From positions 70,155 to 134,154 of the forward strand of contig JAFODP010000015.1 of assembly GCA_017380635.1 (NCBI GenBank): DNA of 64,000 nucleotides. Direction: 5' to 3'. This stretch comes from Bacteroidales bacterium. GTDB taxonomy: Bacteria; Bacteroidota; Bacteroidia; Bacteroidales; UBA1402. A program made the translations under genes and the position numbers. The notes under the pieces were generated by a model, which was not told the DNA's origin, ran no database searches, and was given only the letters and a program-made list of their open reading frames with translations. Of this stretch, positions 35,827 to 44,319 are shown piece after piece. The first letter of the stretch is position 1; each line of letters begins with the position of its first letter.

Positions 35827-37989
35827 ATGAAAACTTATCAAACCGGCGAAATTAGAAACATCGCCATTATCGGTAGTTCCGGCTCTGGAAAAACCACCCT
35901 TGCAGAAGCCATGCTTTTCGAGGGTGGAGTTATTAAACGTCGTGGTTCAGTAGAAGCCAAGAACGCAGTTTGCGATTATTCTCCTGTAGAACAAGAATAT
36001 GGCTACTCTGTATTTGCCACTCCTTTCTGTGTTGAATGGAATAACAAGAAACTCAATATTATCGACTGTCCCGGTGCTGACGACTTTGTGGGTGGTGCTG
36101 TTACCGCTCTGAACGTTACCGAGGCAGCCGTTATTTTGGTAAATGGTCAGGCTGGTTTGGATGGCGGTACCATGAACGCTTTCCGTAACACCGAAACTTA
36201 CCATAAACCCGCTGTATTCGGTATCAACCAACTCGACCGTGATAAAGTTGATTTCGAATCGGTTATCGAACAATTGCGCGAAGCTTGCGGCAACAAGGTG
36301 GTTAGAGTGCAATATCCTATCGCTACAGGCGAAGGCTTCAACCAGGTTATCGACGTATTGTTGATGAAGCGTTATACCTGGAAGCCCGAAGGTGGTGTTC
36401 CCACTATCGACGATGTTCCTGAAGATCAAATGGAAAGAGCATTGGAATTGCGTTCTGAATTGGTGGAAGCCGCTGCTGAATGCGACGATGCTATGTTGGA
36501 AAAATTCTTCGAAGAAGGCGATTTGAGCGAAGATGAAATCCGTACCGGTATCCGTCATGGTTTGCTTAACCGTACCATGTTCCCCGTTTTCTGCGTATGC
36601 GCACACAAAGACATGGGTGTTCGTCGTATGATGGAATTCTTGGGTAATGTGGCTCCTTCTCCTCTGGAAGTGAAGCCTTTGGTAAACACCGAAGGTGTAG
36701 AAGTACCTTACGATGCCAAGGCTGCTGCTCCCAGCATTTTCTTCTATAAGACCACTGTTGAACCGCATATCGGTGAAGTAAACTACTTCAAGGTGATTTC
36801 CGGTACTTTGCACGAAGGCGACGACTTGGTAAATGCCGATCGTGGTTCTAAGGAACGCATCGCTCAGATTTTCTCTGCTGCCGGTTCAAGCCGTATCCAA
36901 GTGTCTGAACTCGTAGCCGGCGACTTGGGTGTTACCGTTAAATTGAAAGACGTTAAGACCGGTAATACCTTGAATGGCAAGGGTGCTGACAACAAGTTCA
37001 ACTTCATCCAATATCCCGATCCCAAATATCGTCGTTCGGTTAAGCCCGTGAACGAATCGGATATGGAAAAGATGATGGCTATCTTGAACCGTTTGCGTTT
37101 GGAAGATCCTACCTATATCATCGAACAATCTCGCGAATTGAAGCAAACCATTTTGCAAGGTCAGGGTGAATTCCACTTGCGTACCTTGAAATGGACGGTT
37201 GAACACATGGATAAATTGGCTATCGAATTCGAAGAACCCAAGATTCCTTATCGTGAAACCATCACCAAGGCTGCCCGTTCAGATTATCGTCACAAGAAAC
37301 AATCCGGTGGTTCGGGTCAGTTTGGTGAAGTTCACCTGATTGTAGAACCTTATACCGAAGGCATGCCATTGCCCGAAACTTTCAAGTTCAATGGTCAGGA
37401 ATTCAAGATGAACGTGAAAGGTATGGACGAATTCCCCTTGGAATGGGGCGGTAAGTTGGTATTTATCAATAGTATCGTGGGTGGTGCTATCGATGCTCGC
37501 TTTATCCCCGCTATCCAGAAGGGTATCATGCAACGTATGGAACAAGGTCCTCTTACCGGTTCGTATGCCCGCGATATCCGCGTTATCGTTTACGATGGTA
37601 AGATGCACCCGGTAGATTCAAACGAAATCTCCTTCATGTTGGCAGGCCGTAATGCCTTCTCACAAGCCTTTAAAGAAGCAGGTCCTAAGGTGCTCGAACC
37701 TATCTACGATGTAGAAGTGTTGGTTCCCGGCGATCGCATGGGTGATGTGATGAGCGATTTGCAAGGTCGTCGTGCCATCATCATGGGTATGGAAAGCGAA
37801 AGAGGTATGCAGAAACTGGTGGCTAAAGTGCCTTTGAAAGAAATGTCCGACTATTCAACTTCTTTGAGTTCTATCTCTGGTGGTCGTGCTTCTTTCACCA
37901 TGAAGTTTGCTTCTTACGAATTGGTTCCGACCGATGTTCAAAACCAATTGTTGAAAGACTACGAAGCTCAACAACAAGACAAAGACTAA
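35827..37989 (+). CDS. fusA2: EF-G2-type elongation factor G paralog lacking the catalytic histidine
   Basis: A 720-residue five-domain translation factor homologous to EF-G. The P-loop GSSGSGKT (16-23) is intact. Switch I reads EYGYSV where canonical EF-G has ERGITI. Switch II reads DCPGADDF (80-87), so the GTPase His of DTPGHVDF is Ala84. G4 reads NQLD (134-137) instead of NKxD. Domains II to V follow with normal EF-G features (GQGEFHLRTLKW, YDGKMHPVDSNEISFMLAG). Bacteroides thetaiotaomicron has an EF-G2 reported to translocate without GTP hydrolysis and to matter during carbon starvation and gut colonisation; the changes here fit that group. The housekeeping fusA is expected elsewhere, in the ribosomal cluster. 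Confidence 0.9.
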   Translation: MKTYQTGEIRNIAIIGSSGSGKTTLAEAMLFEGGVIKRRGSVEAKNAVCDYSPVEQEYGYSVFATPFCVEWNNKKLNIIDCPGADDFVGGAVTALNVTEAAVILVNGQAGLDGGTMNAFRNTETYHKPAVFGINQLDRDKVDFESVIEQLREACGNKVVRVQYPIATGEGFNQVIDVLLMKRYTWKPEGGVPTIDDVPEDQMERALELRSELVEAAAECDDAMLEKFFEEGDLSEDEIRTGIRHGLLNRTMFPVFCVCAHKDMGVRRMMEFLGNVAPSPLEVKPLVNTEGVEVPYDAKAAAPSIFFYKTTVEPHIGEVNYFKVISGTLHEGDDLVNADRGSKERIAQIFSAAGSSRIQVSELVAGDLGVTVKLKDVKTGNTLNGKGADNKFNFIQYPDPKYRRSVKPVNESDMEKMMAILNRLRLEDPTYIIEQSRELKQTILQGQGEFHLRTLKWTVEHMDKLAIEFEEPKIPYRETITKAARSDYRHKKQSGGSGQFGEVHLIVEPYTEGMPLPETFKFNGQEFKMNVKGMDEFPLEWGGKLVFINSIVGGAIDARFIPAIQKGIMQRMEQGPLTGSYARDIRVIVYDGKMHPVDSNEISFMLAGRNAFSQAFKEAGPKVLEPIYDVEVLVPGDRMGDVMSDLQGRRAIIMGMESERGMQKLVAKVPLKEMSDYSTSLSSISGGRASFTMKFASYELVPTDVQNQLLKDYEAQQQDKD

Positions 37990-38011
37990 TAGAAATAACT
38001 TTATGTCCGAG

Positions 38012-38043
38012 AAAGGGAGTGTCACTATGGTGCTCCCTTTTTT
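38012..38043 (+). terminator. Terminator after fusA2
   Basis: AAAGGGAG pairs with CTCCCTTT around a 13-base loop and leads into a run of six T residues. Confidence 0.8.
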
Positions 38044-38095
38044 CGTCCATTATAAACGGAAAAAACTCTCAAGCAACTTTTAAGATTTAAACACT

Positions 38096-41000
38096 ATGAA
38101 CAAGAAAACCATTTTATGTCTGCTTCTCATGTCTATAGGTATGTGTGCATGGGCAGCCGGCGTGAACGACATTCCGACCACTGCTAGCAATCCTTTTGAT
38201 ATGACAAAAGGTGAATTGCATGGTTCTCGCGCTAGTTTTGGTAGCGATCATCACATCGATTGGATGTACAACGGCGACTATGCTGTGTACGAACTGAACA
38301 ACACCATCGATGCCAAGTATTACGACATCAGTTTTGGCGTGGGCACTACACAACCTTCGGTGAGCATCACCTTTGCTTTGAAGGATGCATTGGGCAAGGA
38401 AGTGTGGAAGGGTACTTCTGAGATTGCCAACAATAACAATTGGAATGAATATGTTCCCTATTCGTTGCGTACCGGCGAACTGCCACAAGGGAAATACTCG
38501 CTCAACATTACTTTCAACAGTGTGGGCGGTAATGGTACTACGGGAAATCTGAATCATATCGCTTTCACAGCCAAGGAAAAATTTGTCCCTGTAACGGTGG
38601 ATAAACAGCCGGCCACTGCTACTTTTGCTTTCGGCAGCGGTGAAGAAGGACAAGTGGCCACCTTGGGTCAGGCTGCTCAATATTTCAAGGCGACTTACGT
38701 GGAAGCCGGTGAAAACTTGAATTGGGCCGGTCCGAAATCGGCCGGCGGTGTGGCTCAGACCGGTTTTCAGCCAACGCTCAATAACGAAGGCAGCGCCAAC
38801 GACGGTAACCGCATCGACTTTATGATTAATCCGCTGAACGGCTTGAGTTTCACACCTACCAAGATATCTTTCCAAACCACGCGTCACGGAACGGATGGCG
38901 GCAAGGTGGATGTTTCCTGGATTAATGCCAGCGGCAGTGTCGTTGATTTGCAAAAAGGTATTTCTCCTGCCCGTAACAATGCTTCTCCTGCCGTCAGCGA
39001 TGTACTTTGTGAAGTGCCCAATGCCGAAGCAAGTTTTGGCCCCTGTGGTTTGCGTCTACATCTATATGGCTTGGGCAATACCAAAGTGGTGAGCTTTGCC
39101 AATATCGTTATTGAAGGGGTGGTGAACGGAACTTCCGAAGATGTGCCTCAATATAAATTGGTGGTCAATGTTGACGCCGCTGCTGCCGAATGTAAGATTT
39201 CTCCCGCTACCGATGAATATTCCGAAGGTGACGAAATCAGCATTACCTTGAAAGAAAATTTTGGTTATCATTTCAAGGAATGGCAAGATGCTGCAGGCAA
39301 GATGGTTTCTACCGAAAATCCTTATACCTTTATTATTAAGGCCGATACGGAATTGAAAGCTGTTTTCGATAAGAAGGAAGTGTATGCGCTCAACCTGAAA
39401 ATGATTGACGACCTCGACAATGTGTATACTAACGCCAATATGGTAAGCGTATCGCCCGAAGGAAATGTGATAAACGGTGTGCATCATTACGAAGAAGGTA
39501 CCGATGTCAAGCTCTTGGCCAACAATAACAAGATTCTGAGTTTTACTTCTTGGGAAGATGCTTCCACCAATGCAGAGCGCATTATTCGCATGGACGAAAC
39601 TAAATCTGTGACTGCCAATTTCGCCGTGGCCGATTACATCGTAGCTTGGGACTTTTACAAGGATCAGCCCGGACAAGACCGTTCGGCCGATTATTATAGC
39701 AATCCTGAAAATCGAGGTATGTTGAGCCTGCATAATGCGCAAGGCAATAGCAGCGGCTGGTTGTCGCGTGGTGTGGGCAATGGTGCAGAAAACGGACGTT
39801 GGGCGGCCAGAATATGGAAACTTCGTTCGCAAGGATTGTACTTTGAAGCTTCTTTCTCTACGAAGGGATTTAGCAACGTGGTGGTTTACAACGCCTTGGG
39901 TGTGAATTATAATACTTACGCCAAGTTCCGTGCCGAATATTCGGTGGATGGACAGAACTACAACGCCTTGGGTACGGTGGATATGCCGAGCAATGGTTGG
40001 GTAGATTGTGAATGGCCTTTGCCTGCCGACGCCAACGAAAAAGACAGGGTTTATATCCGCTGGATGCCTGCTTCCGAAGATTTGGTGGGTAGCGCCACCG
40101 ATTACGATGGTTTGGCTATTTCAGGCATTTATGTGATGGCTGAAAGTGCTCAGGCTTCGGACGATGTGGCTCCCGTTTTGATCAGCAGCAATCCGGCTGC
40201 TGGCGCCGAAGGCGCCAGCGCCAACGGTAGCGTGGTGCTTACTTTCGACGAACGCATCAAGGCCGGTCAGGGTCAGGCAACTTTGAATGGCGAAGCGCTT
40301 CAGGTTCAGGTGAATGGCAAGACGGCAGTCTTCCCTTACGCAGCGCTCGATTATGGCAAGGAATACACTTTCCAATTGCCGGCCGGCCTCATTTGCGACC
40401 GCAGCGGCAATGCTTTCGCCGGATTGACGCTCAGCTTCACGACCATGCAACGCTCTCAACCGCAGCCGAAAGTGTTTGATGCTGTGATTGCTGCCGATGG
40501 CTCTGGCGATTTTACTTCGGTGCAATCTGCCATCGATGCTGCGCCCGCAGGTAGAGCAACGCCATGGCTTATCTTCATCAAGAATGGTGAATACAAAGGT
40601 CACGTGAACATTCCTGCCAACAAACCTTATCTTCACTTTATCGGTCAGGAACGCGACAAGGTAATCATCACCGACGACCGTCTTTGCGGCGGCGACAATG
40701 CGGTGCATGTCAGTGTGGGCGCTACCGTTGTGGTGAATGCCAACGACTGTTATTTCGACAACCTGACGCTGGAAAATTCTTGGGGACACGACAAGCAGGC
40801 CGGTCCGCAGGCTTTAGCCCTGAACACCAGTGGCGACCGTACCATCTTCAAAAATGTGGCCATGTTGTCGTATCAAGATACTTGGATTACGCCATCAACT
40901 TCCAACTATCGCGTGTATGCCAAGGATTGCTTCATCGAAGGCGCTGTGGATTTTATCTACAATAGCGGAAATATTTACATCGACAACACCACCTTGTATA

Positions 41001-41803
41001 TCAACCGTAAGAGTGGCGGTTACATTGTGGCACCTTCACATGCTTCCGATGTAAAATGGGGTTATGTCTTTATGAATTGTCGTATCACGGCTCCCGGAAA
41101 TCCTGCCGAAACAGATGTTTGGTTGGGTCGTCCCTGGCATAATAGTCCGAAGACTGTCTTTATCAATACCATTGCCGAAGTGACCATTCCTGCTAAAGGT
41201 TGGTATCCTACCATGGGCGGTCTGCCGGTGCTTTGGGCCGATTATAACACCATGGATGCCAACGGAAATCCTGTGGATTTGAGTCAGCGTGAAGATACCT
41301 ATTATTATACCAAGGACGATGGTAGCAAGGTTTATGGCAAGGCCAAGAATTACCTGACGGCCGAAGAAGCTGCCCAATACACGGTGAAAAATGTGCTGAG
41401 TGGTTCCGACAACTGGCAACCTGCTCTGATGACGGAGTCTTGCGCCAATCCCGAAGTGCGCATCAATGCCGGCCATTTGGAATGGGAAGCTGTGCCATAC
41501 GCTATCTGTTATCTGGTGAGCCGCAACGGCGAAGTGCTGGGCTTCACCACAGATTGTAGCTATCCTTACGAAGATGGTTATCAGTATAAAGTGCAGGCAG
41601 TCAACGAGTATGGTAGCTTGTCGGGTGCAGGAAAGCAATCTCAGCCCGATGCTTTGCCTCAGGTGCAAGAAACGCAATCTGCTCAAGTATTGGCCATTTA
41701 CACTTTGGGTGGCGTAGAAGTAAAAGAATTGCAAGAAGGTCTTAATATAGTTAAAATGATGGATGCCGACAACAAGATTGTTTATCGCAAAATAATGAAG
41801 TAA
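38096..41803 (+). CDS. Secreted multidomain pectinesterase (CE8) with N-terminal binding modules
   Basis: A predicted 1235-residue exported enzyme. The signal peptide is residues 1-21 (MCAWAA). A CBM6/35-like module at about 22-155 (DHHIDWMYNGDYAVYEL) is followed by a beta-rich region, an InlB-like repeat at about 355-430 (GYHFKEWQDAAGK), a second beta module near 540-680 and a Big_5/SbsA-type Ig domain at about 690-785 (VAPVLISSNPAAGAE). The CE8 beta-helix at about 793-1110 has ADGSGDFTSVQSAIDA, LSYQDTW and GAVDFIYNSG with the predicted nucleophile at about Asp952. The C-terminus (IYTLGGVEVKELQEG, basic end) resembles a T9SS signal. A second pectinesterase lies at 6525; the accessory domains differ, so they are not recent duplicates. 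Confidence 0.88.
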   Translation: MNKKTILCLLLMSIGMCAWAAGVNDIPTTASNPFDMTKGELHGSRASFGSDHHIDWMYNGDYAVYELNNTIDAKYYDISFGVGTTQPSVSITFALKDALGKEVWKGTSEIANNNNWNEYVPYSLRTGELPQGKYSLNITFNSVGGNGTTGNLNHIAFTAKEKFVPVTVDKQPATATFAFGSGEEGQVATLGQAAQYFKATYVEAGENLNWAGPKSAGGVAQTGFQPTLNNEGSANDGNRIDFMINPLNGLSFTPTKISFQTTRHGTDGGKVDVSWINASGSVVDLQKGISPARNNASPAVSDVLCEVPNAEASFGPCGLRLHLYGLGNTKVVSFANIVIEGVVNGTSEDVPQYKLVVNVDAAAAECKISPATDEYSEGDEISITLKENFGYHFKEWQDAAGKMVSTENPYTFIIKADTELKAVFDKKEVYALNLKMIDDLDNVYTNANMVSVSPEGNVINGVHHYEEGTDVKLLANNNKILSFTSWEDASTNAERIIRMDETKSVTANFAVADYIVAWDFYKDQPGQDRSADYYSNPENRGMLSLHNAQGNSSGWLSRGVGNGAENGRWAARIWKLRSQGLYFEASFSTKGFSNVVVYNALGVNYNTYAKFRAEYSVDGQNYNALGTVDMPSNGWVDCEWPLPADANEKDRVYIRWMPASEDLVGSATDYDGLAISGIYVMAESAQASDDVAPVLISSNPAAGAEGASANGSVVLTFDERIKAGQGQATLNGEALQVQVNGKTAVFPYAALDYGKEYTFQLPAGLICDRSGNAFAGLTLSFTTMQRSQPQPKVFDAVIAADGSGDFTSVQSAIDAAPAGRATPWLIFIKNGEYKGHVNIPANKPYLHFIGQERDKVIITDDRLCGGDNAVHVSVGATVVVNANDCYFDNLTLENSWGHDKQAGPQALALNTSGDRTIFKNVAMLSYQDTWITPSTSNYRVYAKDCFIEGAVDFIYNSGNIYIDNTTLYINRKSGGYIVAPSHASDVKWGYVFMNCRITAPGNPAETDVWLGRPWHNSPKTVFINTIAEVTIPAKGWYPTMGGLPVLWADYNTMDANGNPVDLSQREDTYYYTKDDGSKVYGKAKNYLTAEEAAQYTVKNVLSGSDNWQPALMTESCANPEVRINAGHLEWEAVPYAICYLVSRNGEVLGFTTDCSYPYEDGYQYKVQAVNEYGSLSGAGKQSQPDALPQVQETQSAQVLAIYTLGGVEVKELQEGLNIVKMMDADNKIVYRKIMK

Positions 41804-41825
41804 TTCTTTCAGATTGCCCATAGAT

Positions 41826-41861
41826 AAAAGCCCGAGAGTCAAGTACGATTTTCGGGCTTTT
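41826..41861 (+). terminator. Terminator after the second pectinesterase
   Basis: AAAAGCCCGA and TCGGGCTTTT form a 10-bp stem with a 16-base loop. The T-run is short. Confidence 0.8.
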
Positions 41862-41945
41862 GTGTTTCATTTCGCCATCTCTGTGAATTTAGGAATTAAA
41901 TTGTTAATTATTTTGAAATCGGTATGAATTGTTAAATTTGACTTT

Positions 41946-41953
41946 TATATTTG
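41946..41953 (+). promoter_or_regulatory. -7 promoter box in front of rprX
   Basis: TATATTTG matches TAnnTTTG. The start would fall at about the ATG (41961), implying a leaderless or nearly leaderless transcript, so this box may be coincidental. Confidence 0.4.
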
Positions 41954-41960
41954 TGCCGCT

Positions 41961-43523
41961 ATGAAAAAGTCTACTATCTGGTTGCTTATCTTGATTCTGG
42001 TTGTGGTGTTTGTTGCATTGATAGGCGTAGAAATTTCCTACATGCGCTCGCTTATCACCATCCATACCAACGATTTTGACGGAGCTGTTCATCGCAGCCT
42101 CGCCCGTGTTGCGTATTTTTTGGAACGTGACGAAACACAGCGCTATCTCGATTTGGAATTGGAAGAACGCGACCGTCGCATGTTGGATGCACAATCCAGT
42201 ATGAGAAAATGGACGCTTGTGCCGCCCAGCTCTGTCGATGCCGATTCTATTCCTTTCGATATCACCTTATTGGCTAATCCGGCTTTTTATTCCTATTTGA
42301 CGCAAATGCCCGAGGATGACGATTTGGATCCCGAAAGAAAAGGCATCAGCCTGGAAGATGTAATGACCAGCGAAGACCTGAAAGACAAATATCTACGACA
42401 AAAAGATCTTTTGAACGATGTGGTATTGCGCGTGCTGCATCAAGCCAGCAATCGTCCGGTAGAACAGCGCGTCGATTTTGCGCAGTTGCAGGCTTATCTC
42501 GATGCCGAGTTGGATATGCAGGGCTTGTCGTCGGTGCCTTATCATTATGTGGTAGAAAATAAGTTGGGCGAAGTGGTGTACATCAGCGAAGATTTCGAAG
42601 ATTATTACGATGGCTTCGATCAATTCAACTATCGTCAGGATTTGTTTATCAACGACCCAGGCTACGTATATCCCACTATTTATGTGTGGTTTCCTACCCG
42701 CGACCAATATCGACATACGCCGCTGGGTATTTTTATTCCGACCTTGGCATTGAGTCTTTTATTGTTGGTTCTTTCGGGGTTAGTGGTGAACAGCTTTCTT
42801 CGTCAGAAGAGTTATTCCGATATGAAGAGCGACTTTATCAGCAATATGACCCACGAGTTGAAAACACCGGTATCTTGTATTTCATTGGCTTCGCAGATGC
42901 TTTCCGACAAGGATGTGGCCAAATCGCCGGCCGTCATGGAGCATATCACTACAGTAATCAGCGACGAAAGTAAGCGTTTGAGCATGTTGGTGGAAAAAGT
43001 GTTGCAACTGTCGATGTTTTCTAAAAACGAAAACAAAACCATCAACTTTAAGAATCTGGATTTGCATGAGGTGGTAGACGTGGTGGTACAGACTTTCAAA
43101 CTGAAAGTGGAACAGTCGGGAGGCTTTCTTGAAACCGATTTGGGCGCCGAACAAAATTGTGTGCTCGCCGATGAAATGCATATCACCAACGTGTTGTTCA
43201 ATCTTTTGGATAATGCCATGAAATATAGCAGCGAAGAAAGATCTTTACATTTGAAAATCACAACCAGCAATCTTGACGATGGAAAATCTTTGCTCTTGTC
43301 TATCGAAGACAATGGCATCGGCATCGCCAAAGAAGATTTGAAGAAGATATTCGATCGTTTCTTCCGTGTACAAAAAGGCAACGTGCACAATGTGAAGGGT
43401 TTCGGCTTAGGCTTGTCGTATGTGCAGATGATTATTCATAAACATCGTGGCACGATAGCCGCCGAAAGTGAATTAGGAAAAGGAACAACATTCAATATTA
43501 TTTTACCTACTATTAAAAATTAA
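41961..43523 (+). CDS. rprX: Sensor histidine kinase, RprX-like
   Basis: A 520-residue membrane kinase. One helix lies at about 6-24 and a second near 250-275, enclosing a periplasmic sensor domain of about 225 residues. The DHp domain has the phospho-accepting His298 in FISNMTHELKTPVS. The ATPase domain shows the N box LFNLLDNAMKYS, G1 IEDNGIGIAKED, the F box and G2 GFGLGLSYV. It is followed after 5 bases by its response regulator. The pair resembles RprX/RprY of Bacteroides, linked there to membrane and redox or sodium-related physiology. The signal sensed is not evident from sequence. Confidence 0.9.
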   Translation: MKKSTIWLLILILVVVFVALIGVEISYMRSLITIHTNDFDGAVHRSLARVAYFLERDETQRYLDLELEERDRRMLDAQSSMRKWTLVPPSSVDADSIPFDITLLANPAFYSYLTQMPEDDDLDPERKGISLEDVMTSEDLKDKYLRQKDLLNDVVLRVLHQASNRPVEQRVDFAQLQAYLDAELDMQGLSSVPYHYVVENKLGEVVYISEDFEDYYDGFDQFNYRQDLFINDPGYVYPTIYVWFPTRDQYRHTPLGIFIPTLALSLLLLVLSGLVVNSFLRQKSYSDMKSDFISNMTHELKTPVSCISLASQMLSDKDVAKSPAVMEHITTVISDESKRLSMLVEKVLQLSMFSKNENKTINFKNLDLHEVVDVVVQTFKLKVEQSGGFLETDLGAEQNCVLADEMHITNVLFNLLDNAMKYSSEERSLHLKITTSNLDDGKSLLLSIEDNGIGIAKEDLKKIFDRFFRVQKGNVHNVKGFGLGLSYVQMIIHKHRGTIAAESELGKGTTFNIILPTIKN

Positions 43524-43528
43524 CAACT

Positions 43529-44233
43529 ATGACAGAAGAAAAATTGCACATCATGTTGTGCGAAGACGACAGCAATCTGGGCTTCCTACTCAGCGAGTAT
43601 TTGCAGGCAAAGGGTTACGATGTGGATCTTTTGTCTGATGGAGAGCAAGGTTACGAAGCTTTTCAGAAGAAAAAGTATGATATGTGTATCCTTGATGTGA
43701 TGATGCCTAAGAAAGATGGTTATACCTTGGCGCAGGATATCCGTTTGATGAATGCCGACGTGCCCATTATCTTTTTGACTGCCAAGAACCTAAAAGACGA
43801 TATTCTGAAAGGTTTCAAGCTGGGTGCCGACGATTATATTACCAAACCCTTCAGCATGGAAGAGTTGATTTTCCGTATGGAAGCCATCAGTCGTCGTGTA
43901 AAGGGAACGAAAAACAAGGATGTTACTTCTTATCGTGTGGGCAGCCTTACCTTCGATACTCCCAAGCAGACGCTCAGCCTGGAAAATGGCGAAGTGATCC
44001 GTCTCACTACCAAGGAATGCGAATTGCTCAGTTTGCTTTGCAGTCACCAAAACCAGATTCTGGAACGTAACTATGCCTTGATGACCATTTGGGGCGAAAA
44101 TACCTATTTCAACGCCCGAAGCATGGACGTGTACATCACCAAATTGCGTAAGCACCTGAAAGCCGATCCTAACGTTCAGATTATGAACATCCACGGTAAG
44201 GGCTACAAACTGGTGGTGCCCGAACAGAAATAA
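43529..44233 (+). CDS. rprY: OmpR/PhoB-family response regulator, RprY-like
   Basis: A 234-residue DNA-binding regulator. The receiver domain has the acidic pair in LCEDDSN, the phosphorylated D56 in CILDVMMPKKDGYTLA, the FLTAK Thr/Lys and DDYITKPFSMEEL. The C-terminal winged helix ends NIHGKGYKLVVP. It is nearly identical in layout to RprY. It lies 5 bases after the kinase and the operon closes with a strong terminator. Targets may include efflux or surface genes, but no operator is defined here. Confidence 0.93.
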   Translation: MTEEKLHIMLCEDDSNLGFLLSEYLQAKGYDVDLLSDGEQGYEAFQKKKYDMCILDVMMPKKDGYTLAQDIRLMNADVPIIFLTAKNLKDDILKGFKLGADDYITKPFSMEELIFRMEAISRRVKGTKNKDVTSYRVGSLTFDTPKQTLSLENGEVIRLTTKECELLSLLCSHQNQILERNYALMTIWGENTYFNARSMDVYITKLRKHLKADPNVQIMNIHGKGYKLVVPEQK

Positions 44234-44256
44234 GAACTGTCTTGATAATGAACAGC

Positions 44257-44290
44257 GCGGCCGGCTAAAGTACTTTAGCCGGCCGCTTTT
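44257..44290 (+). terminator. Terminator after rprXY
   Basis: A perfect 14-bp inverted repeat, GCGGCCGGCTAAAG and its complement, separated by TA and followed by TTTT. The stem would be exceptionally stable. Confidence 0.88.
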
Positions 44291-44319
44291 CTTGTTACAC
44301 CTGGTAATGAATTAGATGG

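Noticed and set aside
44257..44290. The long perfect palindrome after rprY as another copy of the inverted-repeat element
   Set aside because: It has a 2-base loop and a T-run and lacks the core sequence, so it is an ordinary strong terminator.
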